From Azophilus sp965214305 (lineage in GTDB: Bacteria; Pseudomonadota; Gammaproteobacteria; Pseudomonadales; Azotimanducaceae), in NCBI GenBank assembly GCA_965214305.1, contig OZ243949.1, positions 1,798,001-1,862,000 of the forward strand: a stretch of 64,000 bases of DNA, given 5' to 3'. The translations under genes were made by a program, and so were the position numbers. Below are positions 26,726 to 39,799 of this stretch, piece by piece. Position 1 is the stretch's first letter. Every line of letters starts with the position of its first letter. The notes under the pieces were generated by a model. The model saw nothing but the letters and a program-made list of their open reading frames with translations. It was not told where the DNA came from and searched no databases.

Positions 26726-27700
26726 TCAAGGCAACAAATGCGCCACCGCGTCCCGCTCGGCGATGAGTTCGGCTTCCGTCTCTTTCAGCTTCTGCCGGCT
26801 AAAGGAGTCGATTTCGAGGTCTTGGCAGAGGTGCCAGTCGCCGCCCGAACAGGTCACCGGGAAGGAAAAGATCAAGCCTGCCGCGATGCCGTAGCCGCCA
26901 TCCGAATATACGCCCATACTGACCACGGCCTCGCCGCCAAGCGCCCAATCGCGCATGTGGTCGATGGCCGCGTTGGCCGCGGACGCCGCGCTTGATGCGC
27001 CGCGGGCGGCAATAATGGCCGCGCCGCGCTGCTGCACGGTGGGCATAAAGTCCTCCTCCAACCAATCTCGATCAACCCAATCGAGAACGGCGCGCCCACC
27101 GGCCGTCGCCCGGGTCAGATCGGGATACATGGTCGTGGAGTGGTTGCCCCAAATGGCGAGCCCGGCAACCTCCGCAACCGTGCAGCCCGCCTTGGCCGCA
27201 AGTTGCGCGACAGCGCGATTGTGGTCGAGGCGCGTCATGGCCGTGAAATTGCGCGGGTCCAGATGGGGCGCGTTGCGCTGGGCAATGAGACAATTGGTAT
27301 TCGCCGGGTTGCCCACCACCAACACCTTCACGTTGCGGGAAGCCTTATCGTTGAGCGCCTTGCCCTGCACGGAAAAAATGGCCGCATTGGCTGCCAACAG
27401 GTCGCTGCGCTCCATACCCGCTGTGCGCGGCCGGGAACCCACGAGCAGGGCGTAGTCCGTGCCGGCGAACGCCACCTCGGGGTCGTCCGTTCGCACGATG
27501 CCCGCGAGCAGTGGAAACGCGCAATCCTCAAGTTCCATCGCCACCCCGCCCAGGGCATCCATGGCGGGGGGGATTTCCAACAATTGCAGAATCACCGGTT
27601 GGTTGGCGCCAAGCATCTCGCCGGCGGCGATGCGAAACATCAGCGCATAGCCGATTTGGCCAGCCGCTCCGGTAACGGTTACGCGAACGGGTTCGGTCAT
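26726..27700 (-). CDS. mdh: Malate dehydrogenase
   Basis: 324 residues from the ATG at 27700 (GGAAG upstream). NAD-binding loop VTGAAGQIGYAL at the N-terminus, substrate-binding Arg in VGSRPR and the catalytic His in IWGNHSTTMYPDL. This is the ~325-residue type found in many proteobacteria, interconverting malate and oxaloacetate in the TCA cycle. An in-frame start at 27730 adds 10 residues and is less likely. Confidence 0.95.
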   Translation of the reverse strand: MTEPVRVTVTGAAGQIGYALMFRIAAGEMLGANQPVILQLLEIPPAMDALGGVAMELEDCAFPLLAGIVRTDDPEVAFAGTDYALLVGSRPRTAGMERSDLLAANAAIFSVQGKALNDKASRNVKVLVVGNPANTNCLIAQRNAPHLDPRNFTAMTRLDHNRAVAQLAAKAGCTVAEVAGLAIWGNHSTTMYPDLTRATAGGRAVLDWVDRDWLEEDFMPTVQQRGAAIIAARGASSAASAANAAIDHMRDWALGGEAVVSMGVYSDGGYGIAAGLIFSFPVTCSGGDWHLCQDLEIDSFSRQKLKETEAELIAERDAVAHLLP

Positions 27701-27841
27701 GTTTCTTCCACAGCGGTTGTCTAATACCAAGAAGCACCGGGGCCGTAAGGGGCCAACCCATTATTAGCCTAAGCCTTATCGGTCCAAGACGGGGCCGCGC
27801 CGGGCAATATAGAGCATGGCGGGCAACAATGGACAGTGCGT

Positions 27842-28276
27842 TCAGCCCCACAAACGCTCTCGATACCAGCTCTTGCTTTGCATGGCGAGCGCATCAGCAA
27901 ACCAGGGCAGTGTGTTGCGCGGTAAATTGGCGGGCGATGCCCAGCAACAGTCGTCAAAGAATTCGGGTTCGGCGATATGCGGCTCGCCGGTGAAGCGGCG
28001 CACCTCAAAGAGCAGGTTGATGCCCTGATGACGCCCCGCGATATAAGGCAGCACACAAAAAGGCTGCAAGTCTTCCGGGGTTGCGCCGGTCTCTTCAAAG
28101 CACTCGCGCCGCGCCGCCTCGCTGACGCTCTCGCCAAGCCGCTGATGTCCGCCCGGCGGACCGAAGTAGCCATCCAAAAACCCCGTGTGCGCACGGTGCA
28201 ATAGGAATAGCCGGTCATCGCGCACCAACAATGTATGTACTACCACCGTAAATAGATCGCGCTGCGGACGGGCCAT
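27842..28276 (-). CDS. Nudix hydrolase
   Basis: 144 residues from the ATG at 28276 (GGGAA upstream). The Nudix box is complete: GGHQRLGESVSEAARRECFE followed by ETGA, giving the G-x5-E-x7-RE-x2-EE-x-G pattern. It hydrolyses a nucleoside diphosphate linked to another group; the substrate cannot be told. A TTG at 28288 would add 4 residues. Confidence 0.9.
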   Translation of the reverse strand: MARPQRDLFTVVVHTLLVRDDRLFLLHRAHTGFLDGYFGPPGGHQRLGESVSEAARRECFEETGATPEDLQPFCVLPYIAGRHQGINLLFEVRRFTGEPHIAEPEFFDDCCWASPANLPRNTLPWFADALAMQSKSWYRERLWG

Positions 28277-28545
28277 AGATGTTCCCAAAGACTAACCTGC
28301 GATGCCGTGGATCAACCGATGCGTTGCTAACCGCCTGCCAACCAAGCCACTCCCCGCTTAGTTTCATTATGGGCGAGATGATTGATCGGCCCACCGGATC
28401 CACGTCTGAATCCTAAGCCGCGCGGATGACCACGCATCTTGCGCGAAGCCCTGCCCAACTGCAACTTGCGCCTATTAGGCCGCATGTTCGCTGCTTTTCG
28501 TATACACGTCAGATTCTTTGTTGCCAACTCATCCTCGAACTGTCC

Positions 28546-28712
28546 CTAGGAGCCTCTGCCTGCGGAATTCACGGCTGCAAATCCGCTGCCGCTCGCCCCT
28601 TTGAACGTTCGATTTCGTCAAATATGGCTCGATATTCTCCTCAATCGCCCGTCCAAAGGGACGGCGGTATCGAATTTTCGCTTTCGCGACTTCCGCAGGC
28701 AGAGGCTCCTAG
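28546..28712. repeat. CTAG-ended MITE-like repeat, full copy
   Basis: 167 bases with 22-base perfect inverted ends (outer 20: CTAGGAGCCTCTGCCTGCGG). The interior contains CCCTTTGAACGTTCGATTTC and CTCGATATTCTCCTCAATCG. It occupies part of the 492-base gap 28277-28768, directly upstream of vapB. In the rest of that gap I see only weak inverted ends (CGTGGATC near 28310, GATCCACG near 28400). Confidence 0.9.
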
Positions 28713-28768
28713 CGTTTCGTCAGCAGAAAGAATATGGTGAGGCAATACTATGACTACGGGGCTTCCAT

Positions 28769-29014
28769 ATGAAGACAACTATCGAATTGCCCGATGAGTT
28801 GCTTGAGCAGGCCAAGCATCTGGCTAGGCAGGAAGGCGCTTCACTTCGGCGACTGTTTGAAGAAGGGTTGCATCGAGTCCTTCACGCCCGGCGAAATGTG
28901 GCGCGTCGTCAGTTGAACATCCCGAGCTACGGCGGCAGCGGTCTTACCCCAGAGTTTGAGGGTGCCGATTGGAACAAAATCAGAGACACCCTCTATCACG
29001 AGCACGGTGCATGA
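28769..29014 (+). CDS. VapB-type antitoxin
   Basis: 81 residues starting MKTTIELPDELLEQAKHLAR, the usual N-terminal strand and helix of short VapB/ribbon-helix-helix antitoxins, followed by a C-terminal arm (PEFEGADWNKIRDTLYHEHG) that would bind the toxin. The TGA overlaps the ATG of the PIN-domain gene. Intact by length. Confidence 0.85.
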   Translation: MKTTIELPDELLEQAKHLARQEGASLRRLFEEGLHRVLHARRNVARRQLNIPSYGGSGLTPEFEGADWNKIRDTLYHEHGA

Positions 29015-29304
29015 TCGCCATTGATACGAATCTGCTCGTGTATGCACATCGTTCCGAAATGCCGTTTCATGAGCGCGCGCGGCAGGTGCTGAACGAAGCG
29101 ATCGGTGGAACCGAGCCCGTGTGTATTCCTTGGCCATGCGCACACGAGTTTCTTGGGGTGGTCTCCAACCCTAGAATTTTCAAGGAGCCGACTCCGATAG
29201 CTCTCGCCCTCCAAGTCATTGGGTATATCCTAGAGAACATAACTGGCGGGTTCTTGGCTGAAGGTGATGGCTACCTGGCGGCGCGCCGCCGAACACCGGT
29301 GTGA
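29011..29304 (+). pseudogene. VapC-like PIN-domain toxin, C-terminally truncated
   Basis: 97 residues. The PIN start MIAIDTNLLVYAHR with the first acidic residue, and the later PCAHEFLGVV with the conserved Glu, are clear. VapC proteins of this type are usually ~130-145 residues; after FLAEGDGYLAAR the family likeness stops and the final acidic pair is missing, so the ribonuclease site is incomplete. No other frame downstream restores it. The 29305-29596 gap shows nothing recognisable, so the junction near 29285 is probably a deletion or insertion. Confidence 0.7.
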
Positions 29305-29596
29305 CCGGCATCCGGCCTTTCGGCCATGCCGCCGTTGTCGCGTTCGTTGTGACAATTCCGCGTTTGACTGGGTTGGAAGTTTCTGCCAGACACTAACTGG
29401 CCGCCTCCGTCTGAAAGCATGTTGCTGCGTACAATTGCCTATTAGCGCTATCCCCATTAACTTCGGCAAGAATCACTGCTCGGTAACGGCTACCCAGTTG
29501 AAGGCTACGGAAGGTTATTGCTTCGTTAGTCAAGCTCTGGTCACTGCCAACGGTCCCCGCATGAAGATACGCGCCATGAGCGGCGGGAAGACACCT

Positions 29597-30814
29597 TCAC
29601 CCCCGCCCCTCGGCCAGATACGCCCTGATCGCCGGAACAAGCGCCCCTTGATGGACGCGGTATCTCGTGCCCGTCGCGGCGCTGGCGTTGCCGTGAGCGG
29701 CGATGACGAGATTGTCGTCGGGGTACAGCTGAATCAGTTGCCCGAATATGCCGCGGGCGGCGTAGCTGCCGTCTTCATACAGCCACCAGAGGTAGCCATA
29801 GCCTGCATAGCCCGCCGAGGGTTCGGTTGATTCAGCCATCCAGCCTTCCGGCAGCACCCGTTCGCCGTTCGGCAACACCCCGCTGCGCATCGCGAATTGA
29901 CCGAGTCGGGCATAGTCGCGCAGCGAAGCGTTGATGCAGCAGCCGCCGAGTTCGCCGCCGCCGACCTCTCCGAGTGACCAGTAGGCCGCATGTTCCATGC
30001 CGAAAGGCCGCCAAATCTTGTGGCTCAGGTAGGTGGCGGCATTGTTGCCGATCGCCGCCCGCAGCAGTTGGCCGACGAGATTCGTTTCGCCGGTGTTGTA
30101 GTTGAACACCGCCCCCGGCTCGTGCTCGGCCGGCAGCTCGGCGAGGTAGTTCAGCAGGGTCGGGCCATTGGCACCGCCGGCAAGCGCCACATCGGATGCC
30201 GGGTCGGTGTAGTCCTCGTTCCAGAGAACGCCCGATGCCATTCTCAAGACATCGCGGATGCTCGCCCGCGCATAGCCGGTGCCCCGCAGGTGCGGCAGAT
30301 AATCAACCACCGGATCGTCAACGCTTCGAATAAAGCCGTCTTTGATGGCCGCGCCGATGAGCATTGAGGTCACTGACTTGGCCACCGAAAACGACATCCA
30401 CAGGCTCTCGCGGTCATTGCCGTCAGAGTAGTCCTCGAACAGGACATCATCGCCGCGAACGACAATCAGCCCGACATGGCCAGGGTCGTCAAGGTAGTCG
30501 GACAGGGCATGGTCTTGTCCTTCGACCTGATAGCGCACAGCGCCAATATCGATCGGCGTATCGCGCAGCATGGAAGGCGAGTCGCCCGGCTCGATTAGCC
30601 TAGCCGGGAATATCTCGGCGATATGACGGAAGCCAATTCGCCGATCAGGCTGCGACCAGAAGAGTAAGTTGGCTTGCGCTTCCGATTCGGCAAGCCGCGC
30701 AAGCACTTCCTGTTCGTCCGGTTCTGTGCCATACGACAAAGTGGCGGTCGCGAACCCCAAGACGAGGCAGAGCCCTGTTCCTATCCTGGTAACTGAGATC
30801 CCGCTAACTAACAT
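29597..30814 (-). CDS. Serine hydrolase, class C beta-lactamase-like, exported
   Basis: 405 residues from the ATG at 30814 (AGGGGG upstream), with a signal peptide (GTGLCLVLGFATATLSYG). The SxxK nucleophile motif is in SFSVAKSVTSM and the YxN-like motif in FNYNTGETNLVG. C-terminal YGYLWWLYEDGSYAARGIFG is common in this esterase/D-aminopeptidase-like group. It probably hydrolyses an ester or amide in the periplasm; beta-lactam resistance should not be assumed. Monocistronic. Confidence 0.88.
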   Translation of the reverse strand: MLVSGISVTRIGTGLCLVLGFATATLSYGTEPDEQEVLARLAESEAQANLLFWSQPDRRIGFRHIAEIFPARLIEPGDSPSMLRDTPIDIGAVRYQVEGQDHALSDYLDDPGHVGLIVVRGDDVLFEDYSDGNDRESLWMSFSVAKSVTSMLIGAAIKDGFIRSVDDPVVDYLPHLRGTGYARASIRDVLRMASGVLWNEDYTDPASDVALAGGANGPTLLNYLAELPAEHEPGAVFNYNTGETNLVGQLLRAAIGNNAATYLSHKIWRPFGMEHAAYWSLGEVGGGELGGCCINASLRDYARLGQFAMRSGVLPNGERVLPEGWMAESTEPSAGYAGYGYLWWLYEDGSYAARGIFGQLIQLYPDDNLVIAAHGNASAATGTRYRVHQGALVPAIRAYLAEGRG

Positions 30815-30923
30815 GGCAAACCCCCTGTTGAAAAAGCCAGTCTCGCACAAATGCTTGCCGACGGTCAGGTGCCCGGCTCGTCCAACCAGTTGCCTTCCGC
30901 TTGGCCCCCTTCCACTGCGTCCT

Positions 30924-31030
30924 GCCGCTCATCAGCACTTGCTCCTTCCCCAAAATCCAGCCCTCCAAGTCCAACAGAACAAATCCGCCATGCTGCCGAA
31001 AAAGGGGACATTACAACTTTGGGCTGACAT
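30924..31030 (-). mobile_element. Left-end fragment of an ISNCY-like insertion sequence
   Basis: In reverse complement this 107-base piece matches the left end of the IS remnant at 34349: CAGCCCAAAGTTGTAATGTC at the end, then CGGCAGCATGGCGGATTTG and GGACTTGGAGGGCTGGATTT. Identity stops abruptly after GATGAGCGGC. It is inverted relative to the other copy, so the two point away from each other around the 31-34 kb segment. Confidence 0.8.
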
Positions 31031-31106
31031 GGAACTGAAGGCCCTGGAAGAAACACGGATTTCGATCCTGCTTGGTTCAGGCACCGCAGCCAATCGTTTT
31101 AACCCC

Positions 31107-32015
31107 TCATGCCACGCGAACAGCGTAATGAAATACTTCTCTTATGAAGTTGTCCCAGCACTCTCCGTCCTTGGCGATTTCGTCCAGAAGATAGAACTTG
31201 ACGTTTCCCATCGCGTCAAGACGAGCCTTCATTTCCGGGGTGATGACGCCTGCGATTAGGAAGTTGACGCAATCGGGCGGCGTTTCGGCGAAGCTCTTTG
31301 CCATGGCGCCAAGGCGCTCAAGCGCTCCGGCGGGATCGCGCCCGCCTTTGATCTCGATAGTGGCAATGAGCTTGTCGCGCCGTATGAAATCAATATCCGG
31401 TTCCGAGCCGTAACGCATGAGCGTATCGTCAGGCAGCGGGAATGGCCCTTCTTCCACGCTATCCGGCGCGATCAGTTCCTTCTTTTTCAGCCATGAAACG
31501 ATCCGATTCTTTACAAGGTCCTCGGCCATCCTGCCAATTCTGTTGCGATACATGCCATCGAGCGAAATCCCCATTGTGGCGAGGACGTTGCGATAGCCGT
31601 TATCCAGCGTCCAATTCGATGACCCTTCGATGATCGAGGAAATCATGGCGTTATAAAGGCGAGCGACTTTTTGTGCCGCGTCGTGGCGGAGCGGCGCCTT
31701 GCGGGTGCCATCCTCCCATGTATTTACGGATGCTGCGGCTTGCCCGACCCGTTTTTGAGATAGAAGCGCCATGCCCCGGTAATAGAGTGATGTCGTCGGA
31801 TGTGCCCGAAGGATATCAGGATGCGCGAATACGACCTGCGGAACAACGCCCAGAGCGGCCACATGATCCCACGCAGCGGCACTGATCATCAGCGTGTCAA
31901 GCGGCGTGAATTCCAATTCGCCCTTGAAGCTCTCAATGATTCGGCGTTGGGCTTTATCGTCCCCTTTGCGGAGAATCTCGGCAAAGAGCACGGATCGCAG
32001 CAGGTGGTCAGTCAT
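31107..32015 (-). CDS. Restriction endonuclease, PD-(D/E)XK type, partner of the overlapping methyltransferase
   Basis: 302 residues; its ATG overlaps the end of the methyltransferase gene by 8 bases. A likely catalytic core is GSEPDIDFIRRDKLIATIEI followed by KGG, which fits D-x(n)-(D/E)-x-K; helical segments flank it. The pairing with an N4-cytosine type methyltransferase and the general look suggest an XcyI-like type II enzyme (CCCGGG in that family), but this name is a guess. The frame is fully open, unlike that of its methyltransferase. Confidence 0.75.
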   Translation of the reverse strand: MTDHLLRSVLFAEILRKGDDKAQRRIIESFKGELEFTPLDTLMISAAAWDHVAALGVVPQVVFAHPDILRAHPTTSLYYRGMALLSQKRVGQAAASVNTWEDGTRKAPLRHDAAQKVARLYNAMISSIIEGSSNWTLDNGYRNVLATMGISLDGMYRNRIGRMAEDLVKNRIVSWLKKKELIAPDSVEEGPFPLPDDTLMRYGSEPDIDFIRRDKLIATIEIKGGRDPAGALERLGAMAKSFAETPPDCVNFLIAGVITPEMKARLDAMGNVKFYLLDEIAKDGECWDNFIREVFHYAVRVA

Positions 32016-33437
32016 GCGTTCGAACCCAGTGATAGACGCATTTGCGGATCTCCCGGCGCCCGAACTTGCCCATTTGCTGGCTGGAATTGCCCTTGCCGCG
32101 CCTAAGGGTCCAGATCACCTTGCATTTGAATCCGCTCTCCTCGGCGAAATGGGAGAGAATCAGGTCCACAGGGATCTCCTCCCCGTGATAGCGCACGTTA
32201 TCGTTCACCATGAAGACATTGCCGCCGGGCCTGACCAGCCTAGCCAGTTCGCGGATGATCACCGCCATTTCCGAGAAGTAGTTTTCGATCAGGCGGATAA
32301 CATGCGGATTGCCCAACTCCCCGACGTGTGCCCTTAGGATATCAAGCGCCTCGTTGAGCGCGTCCTGTTCATCGACAAGCCTGAATGCTTTTTCAGGGAG
32401 GGAGGAGCCGCAGTAGGATTCCGCCAGCATCTTGCGTTTTGACCGGTTCTCCACGGTTGCGGAAAGCAGTTCCTGCCGCAATTGCTTCACCCGCGCGTCG
32501 GAGTATCCCAAATAAGCGAGTTCCAAGGCGTAAGTGCGCGTGTAGTCATAACGATTCGCGTATGGCGGAGAGGTAATGACAGTGTCGATCGTGGCGGAAG
32601 GCTGTTTTCTCAATTCCTCCAGGCTGGAGCCATCGATGAAGCGCGGCGAACCGCCTTGGAAGCGGCGCGCAATCAAGGGGAGATCAGCGATCATCTCCTG
32701 CGCCTTGCGATTGAGCGCTGCCTCCATAGTCGGTATTTCGCCTTTGTTGAGCCGGGTGCTGGCGGTTCTCCCGGAGCGTAACGCAGATACTGCCCGTCCT
32801 TGCGTGTGTAGCTCACCTCCTCCAGCACGCTGGCGCAAGCAAGCTCCAGCATGGCTCTCAGGTCGATATCGTCGAGTTGCTTGACGTAATGCCGGGCTCG
32901 GGAGACCGCTCTTTCGGTCTTGTCCGAAAACGCGCCCTCGGTAATCCGGAGGTGCGGGAAATCCGATGCCCCGTTGCCGCAGGAGATGTAGGCCAGCAGG
33001 CCGGAGGCCGCTTTGGCGAACGTTTCCCGCGCCACCCCATTGGCCCCGCAAGCAATGGCTCTGGCGGCGAGATTGCCAACCGGCATGATTTCTATGCCTG
33101 TTGAGGCCATTTTTCTTGCGCCGGCGGTCAGCGCTGTGGTTCCGATGCCTGAAAACGGGTCGAGCACACTGCTTCCTTGGATGCTGTCCAGGAGCGATGC
33201 CACCAATTCCGTGGAAAATCCCTCCTTGTATTTCATCCAGCGCAAGCCGGGCACATGCTTGTTGCCTTGATAGGAAACGAGTTTGCGGCTCAGGGCCGCA
33301 TTCACAACGATTCGTTCCTGAAAGCGCGCGTTCAGATCCGAGCGGGCGCTAACCGCTCCTCCATTCGGCGATGACAGCGAGCTTGCCGGGATTGGGCTCA
33401 GCAAGGGCACTTGGGCCTGCAACGCCTGAATATTCAT
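32008..33437 (-). pseudogene. N4-cytosine-type DNA methyltransferase, frameshifted
   Basis: Two overlapping frames together make one ~475-residue protein. The first (ATG 33437, AAGGAGG upstream) carries AdoMet motif I LDPFSGIGTT (about residue 93) and is in frame until about 32770 (YLRYAPGEPP). The second continues STRLNKGEIPTMEAAL, then the catalytic TSPPYANRYDY and VRPGGNVFMVND. The SPPY motif indicates exocyclic amino methylation, probably N4-cytosine. A single-base indel near 32755-32775 explains the break. An ATG within the second frame (near 32727) could allow separate translation of the catalytic half. It is upstream of and overlaps the nuclease gene. Confidence 0.8.
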
Positions 33438-33494
33438 AGTGAACCTCCTTTTTCACGGCCAAATCCGCCGGTTGGCTTTTCCTTCACTCGCATT

Positions 33495-34143
33495 CTACAT
33501 TGATGCCACATCCCCGGTGGAGCCGGCATTGGATTCGCTGGCAAGCGCCTCGTCGATGGCTTTGGCGCGCAGGTAGGCGGGGCGGTTTTTCAGGCGCGAC
33601 CAGTAGTTGGCGAAGGCAGGCCGGTTTTCCAGCGACTTGAATTCCAGCCCCCACACGATATGCGAGCCGACATAGACATCCGCTGCGCTGAAGTTTGGGC
33701 CGGCCACGAGCTCCGTGGCGCCGACGGCGTGCTCCAGCGTATCGATAACGGCCCCGTAGGTCGTAGCCGACCATCGATTCGCGTTCGGGCGGGATATTGA
33801 GATCAAGCGTTCGGTTCGTGATCGCGGCTTCCAGCGGCCCGGCGGCGAAGAACAGCCAGCGGTAGTAGGCCGCGCGTTCCCCGGGCGGCGGCGCGAGGCC
33901 CGCTTGCGGGAACGCATCGGCGAGATAGGCGCAAATGGCCGCGGATTCGGTGACCACCGCTTCGCCATGCCGGATGGCCGGCACCTTGCCCATTGGATTG
34001 ATCGCCAGGAACCGCTCCGATTTCATTTCCTCGCCGTACTGCAGCACCTCGGTGCGGTATTCGGCGCCGGCCTCCTCCAGCATCCAGCGCGCGATCTGTC
34101 CGCGCGACCTCGGGTTGGTGTAAAAAATGATTTCCTCGCTCAT
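33495..34143 (-). pseudogene. Glutathione S-transferase, frameshifted
   Basis: ATG at 34143 (MSEEIIFYTNPRSRGQIARW). The thioredoxin-like N-terminal domain is in one frame (INPMGKVPAIRHGEAVVTES includes the conserved Pro and Glu-Ser of the glutathione site) until about 33765, then the C-terminal helical domain continues in another frame (YGAVIDTLEHAVGATELV to DVASM). One extra base or a 2-base loss near 33760 accounts for it. If joined, ~215 residues, normal for the family. Upstream lies a tatD remnant. Confidence 0.8.
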
Positions 34144-34183
34144 GGGGTTTTCTCTGGATCGGGCTAGGTTCGGGAGTGGTCGG

Positions 34184-34348
34184 TCAGCCAAGCGCTTGCC
34201 TGTGGGAACCGCCGGATGCATTTTGCAGATCCGATGGCTTTGCATTGGGCCAGCCGAACAGCGCCTGCGCATTGCGGCAGGCGGCGGTGGCAAGTTCTTC
34301 GGCATCGATTCCCATGCGCCGCGCCACTTCGCGTGCCACATAGGGAAG
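34184..34348 (-). pseudogene. tatD 3' remnant
   Basis: In the minus frame ending at TGA 34186-34184 the residues YVAREVARRMGIDAEELATA followed by NAQALFGWPNA match the C-terminal helix of TatD-family metal-dependent hydrolases. The rest of the gene is cut off exactly where the IS remnant begins at 34349, so the IS probably removed or separated it. Confidence 0.6.
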
Positions 34349-35105
34349 TGCCAGCCCAAAGTTGTAATGTCCCCTTTCTCCAAAGTACGGATGTCCCCTT
34401 TTTCGGCAGCATGGCGGATTTGTTCTGTTGGACTTGGAGGGCTGGATTTTGGGGAAGGAGCAAGTGCTGATGAGCGGCGGGGAGGCGGATCGTCCGGGAG
34501 TGGTTCGGAAGGTTGTGGCGAATCGCCTGTTGCAGCGCGAGGCGGCTGTCCGGTTGGGATTGGGCGTCCGCCGGGTGAGGCGCTTGGTTCGGCGTTACCG
34601 GGACGACGGGGCCGCGGGGTTTGTGTCCGGTCGCCGGGGCAAGCGTTCGAACAACGTGATCGGTGCGGATGTTCGCCGGGAGGTCATGGGCCGGGTGCGG
34701 AGGCGCCATGCGGATTTCGGTCCCACGCTGGCGTGCGGGAAGCTGACGGAGGTTCACGGGTATCGGTTGAGCGCGGAGACGCCGCGCCGGTGGATGATGG
34801 CGGAGGGCTTGTGGAAGGCGAGGTCGAGGCGCCGATCGCTTTGGAGGACGGTAAGAGCGTGCGGCGCGCCGTCGACGAGGCGAAGGCCCGCCAGCGCGCC
34901 CGGCCCCTTCACAAGCCCGCGCCGGACCATCCCTGGAACCGGATGATCCGCAGCGACATCGCCGAAGCCGAAGCGCGGCGGACGGCGCGATGAGGAGGGC
35001 GGGGGCCGGCCGGTTCCGGGGCTCCGGTCGCTACGCTCCCCGCGCCCCGGAACCGGCCTCCTTCAAAGAACGCCCGAAAGGGGACATCTCTGCTTTGCGT
35101 TGACA
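34349..35105 (+). mobile_element. ISNCY-like insertion sequence remnant
   Basis: The left end CCAGCCCAAAGTTGTAATGT and the right end (reverse complement TGTCAACGCAAAGCAGAGAT) share ATGTCCCCTTTC as imperfect inverted repeats. At 757 bases it is about half the expected size; the transposase inside is internally deleted. The left end has ATGTCCCCTTT twice (34367 and 34390), a small local duplication. The remnant ends 75 bases before the gltB start, and so makes up most of the gene-free stretch 34144-35180. Confidence 0.8.
34428..34993 (+). pseudogene. ISNCY-family transposase, internally deleted
   Basis: The N-terminal part (about 34443-34830) has the helix-turn-helix of this family: LLQREAAVRLGLGVRRVRRL, then RYRDDGAAGFVSGRRGKRSN and the DFGPTLACGKLTEVHGYRLS segment. 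It then meets, in another frame, the usual C-terminal end (KPAPDHPWNRMI, stop at 34993). The DDE catalytic core between them is missing, so it is inactive. Confidence 0.75.
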
Positions 35106-35180
35106 TGACGCCACCGAACTTGATTCAACCCGCGTTTTTTGGGATGTTTCGCGGTTCGCATTTTTCCCGAAGGGCTTTCC

Positions 35181-39794
<4,614 letters not shown>

Positions 39795-39799
39795 GCGCG

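Noticed and set aside
28310..28405. Inverted CGTGGATC / GATCCACG ends as another small mobile element
   Set aside because: Only 8 bases pair, there is no second copy in the window, and nothing else supports it.
34127..34993. A 288-codon plus-strand open frame across the IS remnant
   Set aside because: It begins antisense to the GST and tatD pieces and only its end corresponds to the transposase C-terminus; it is a chance join, so the transposase is listed as a pseudogene instead.
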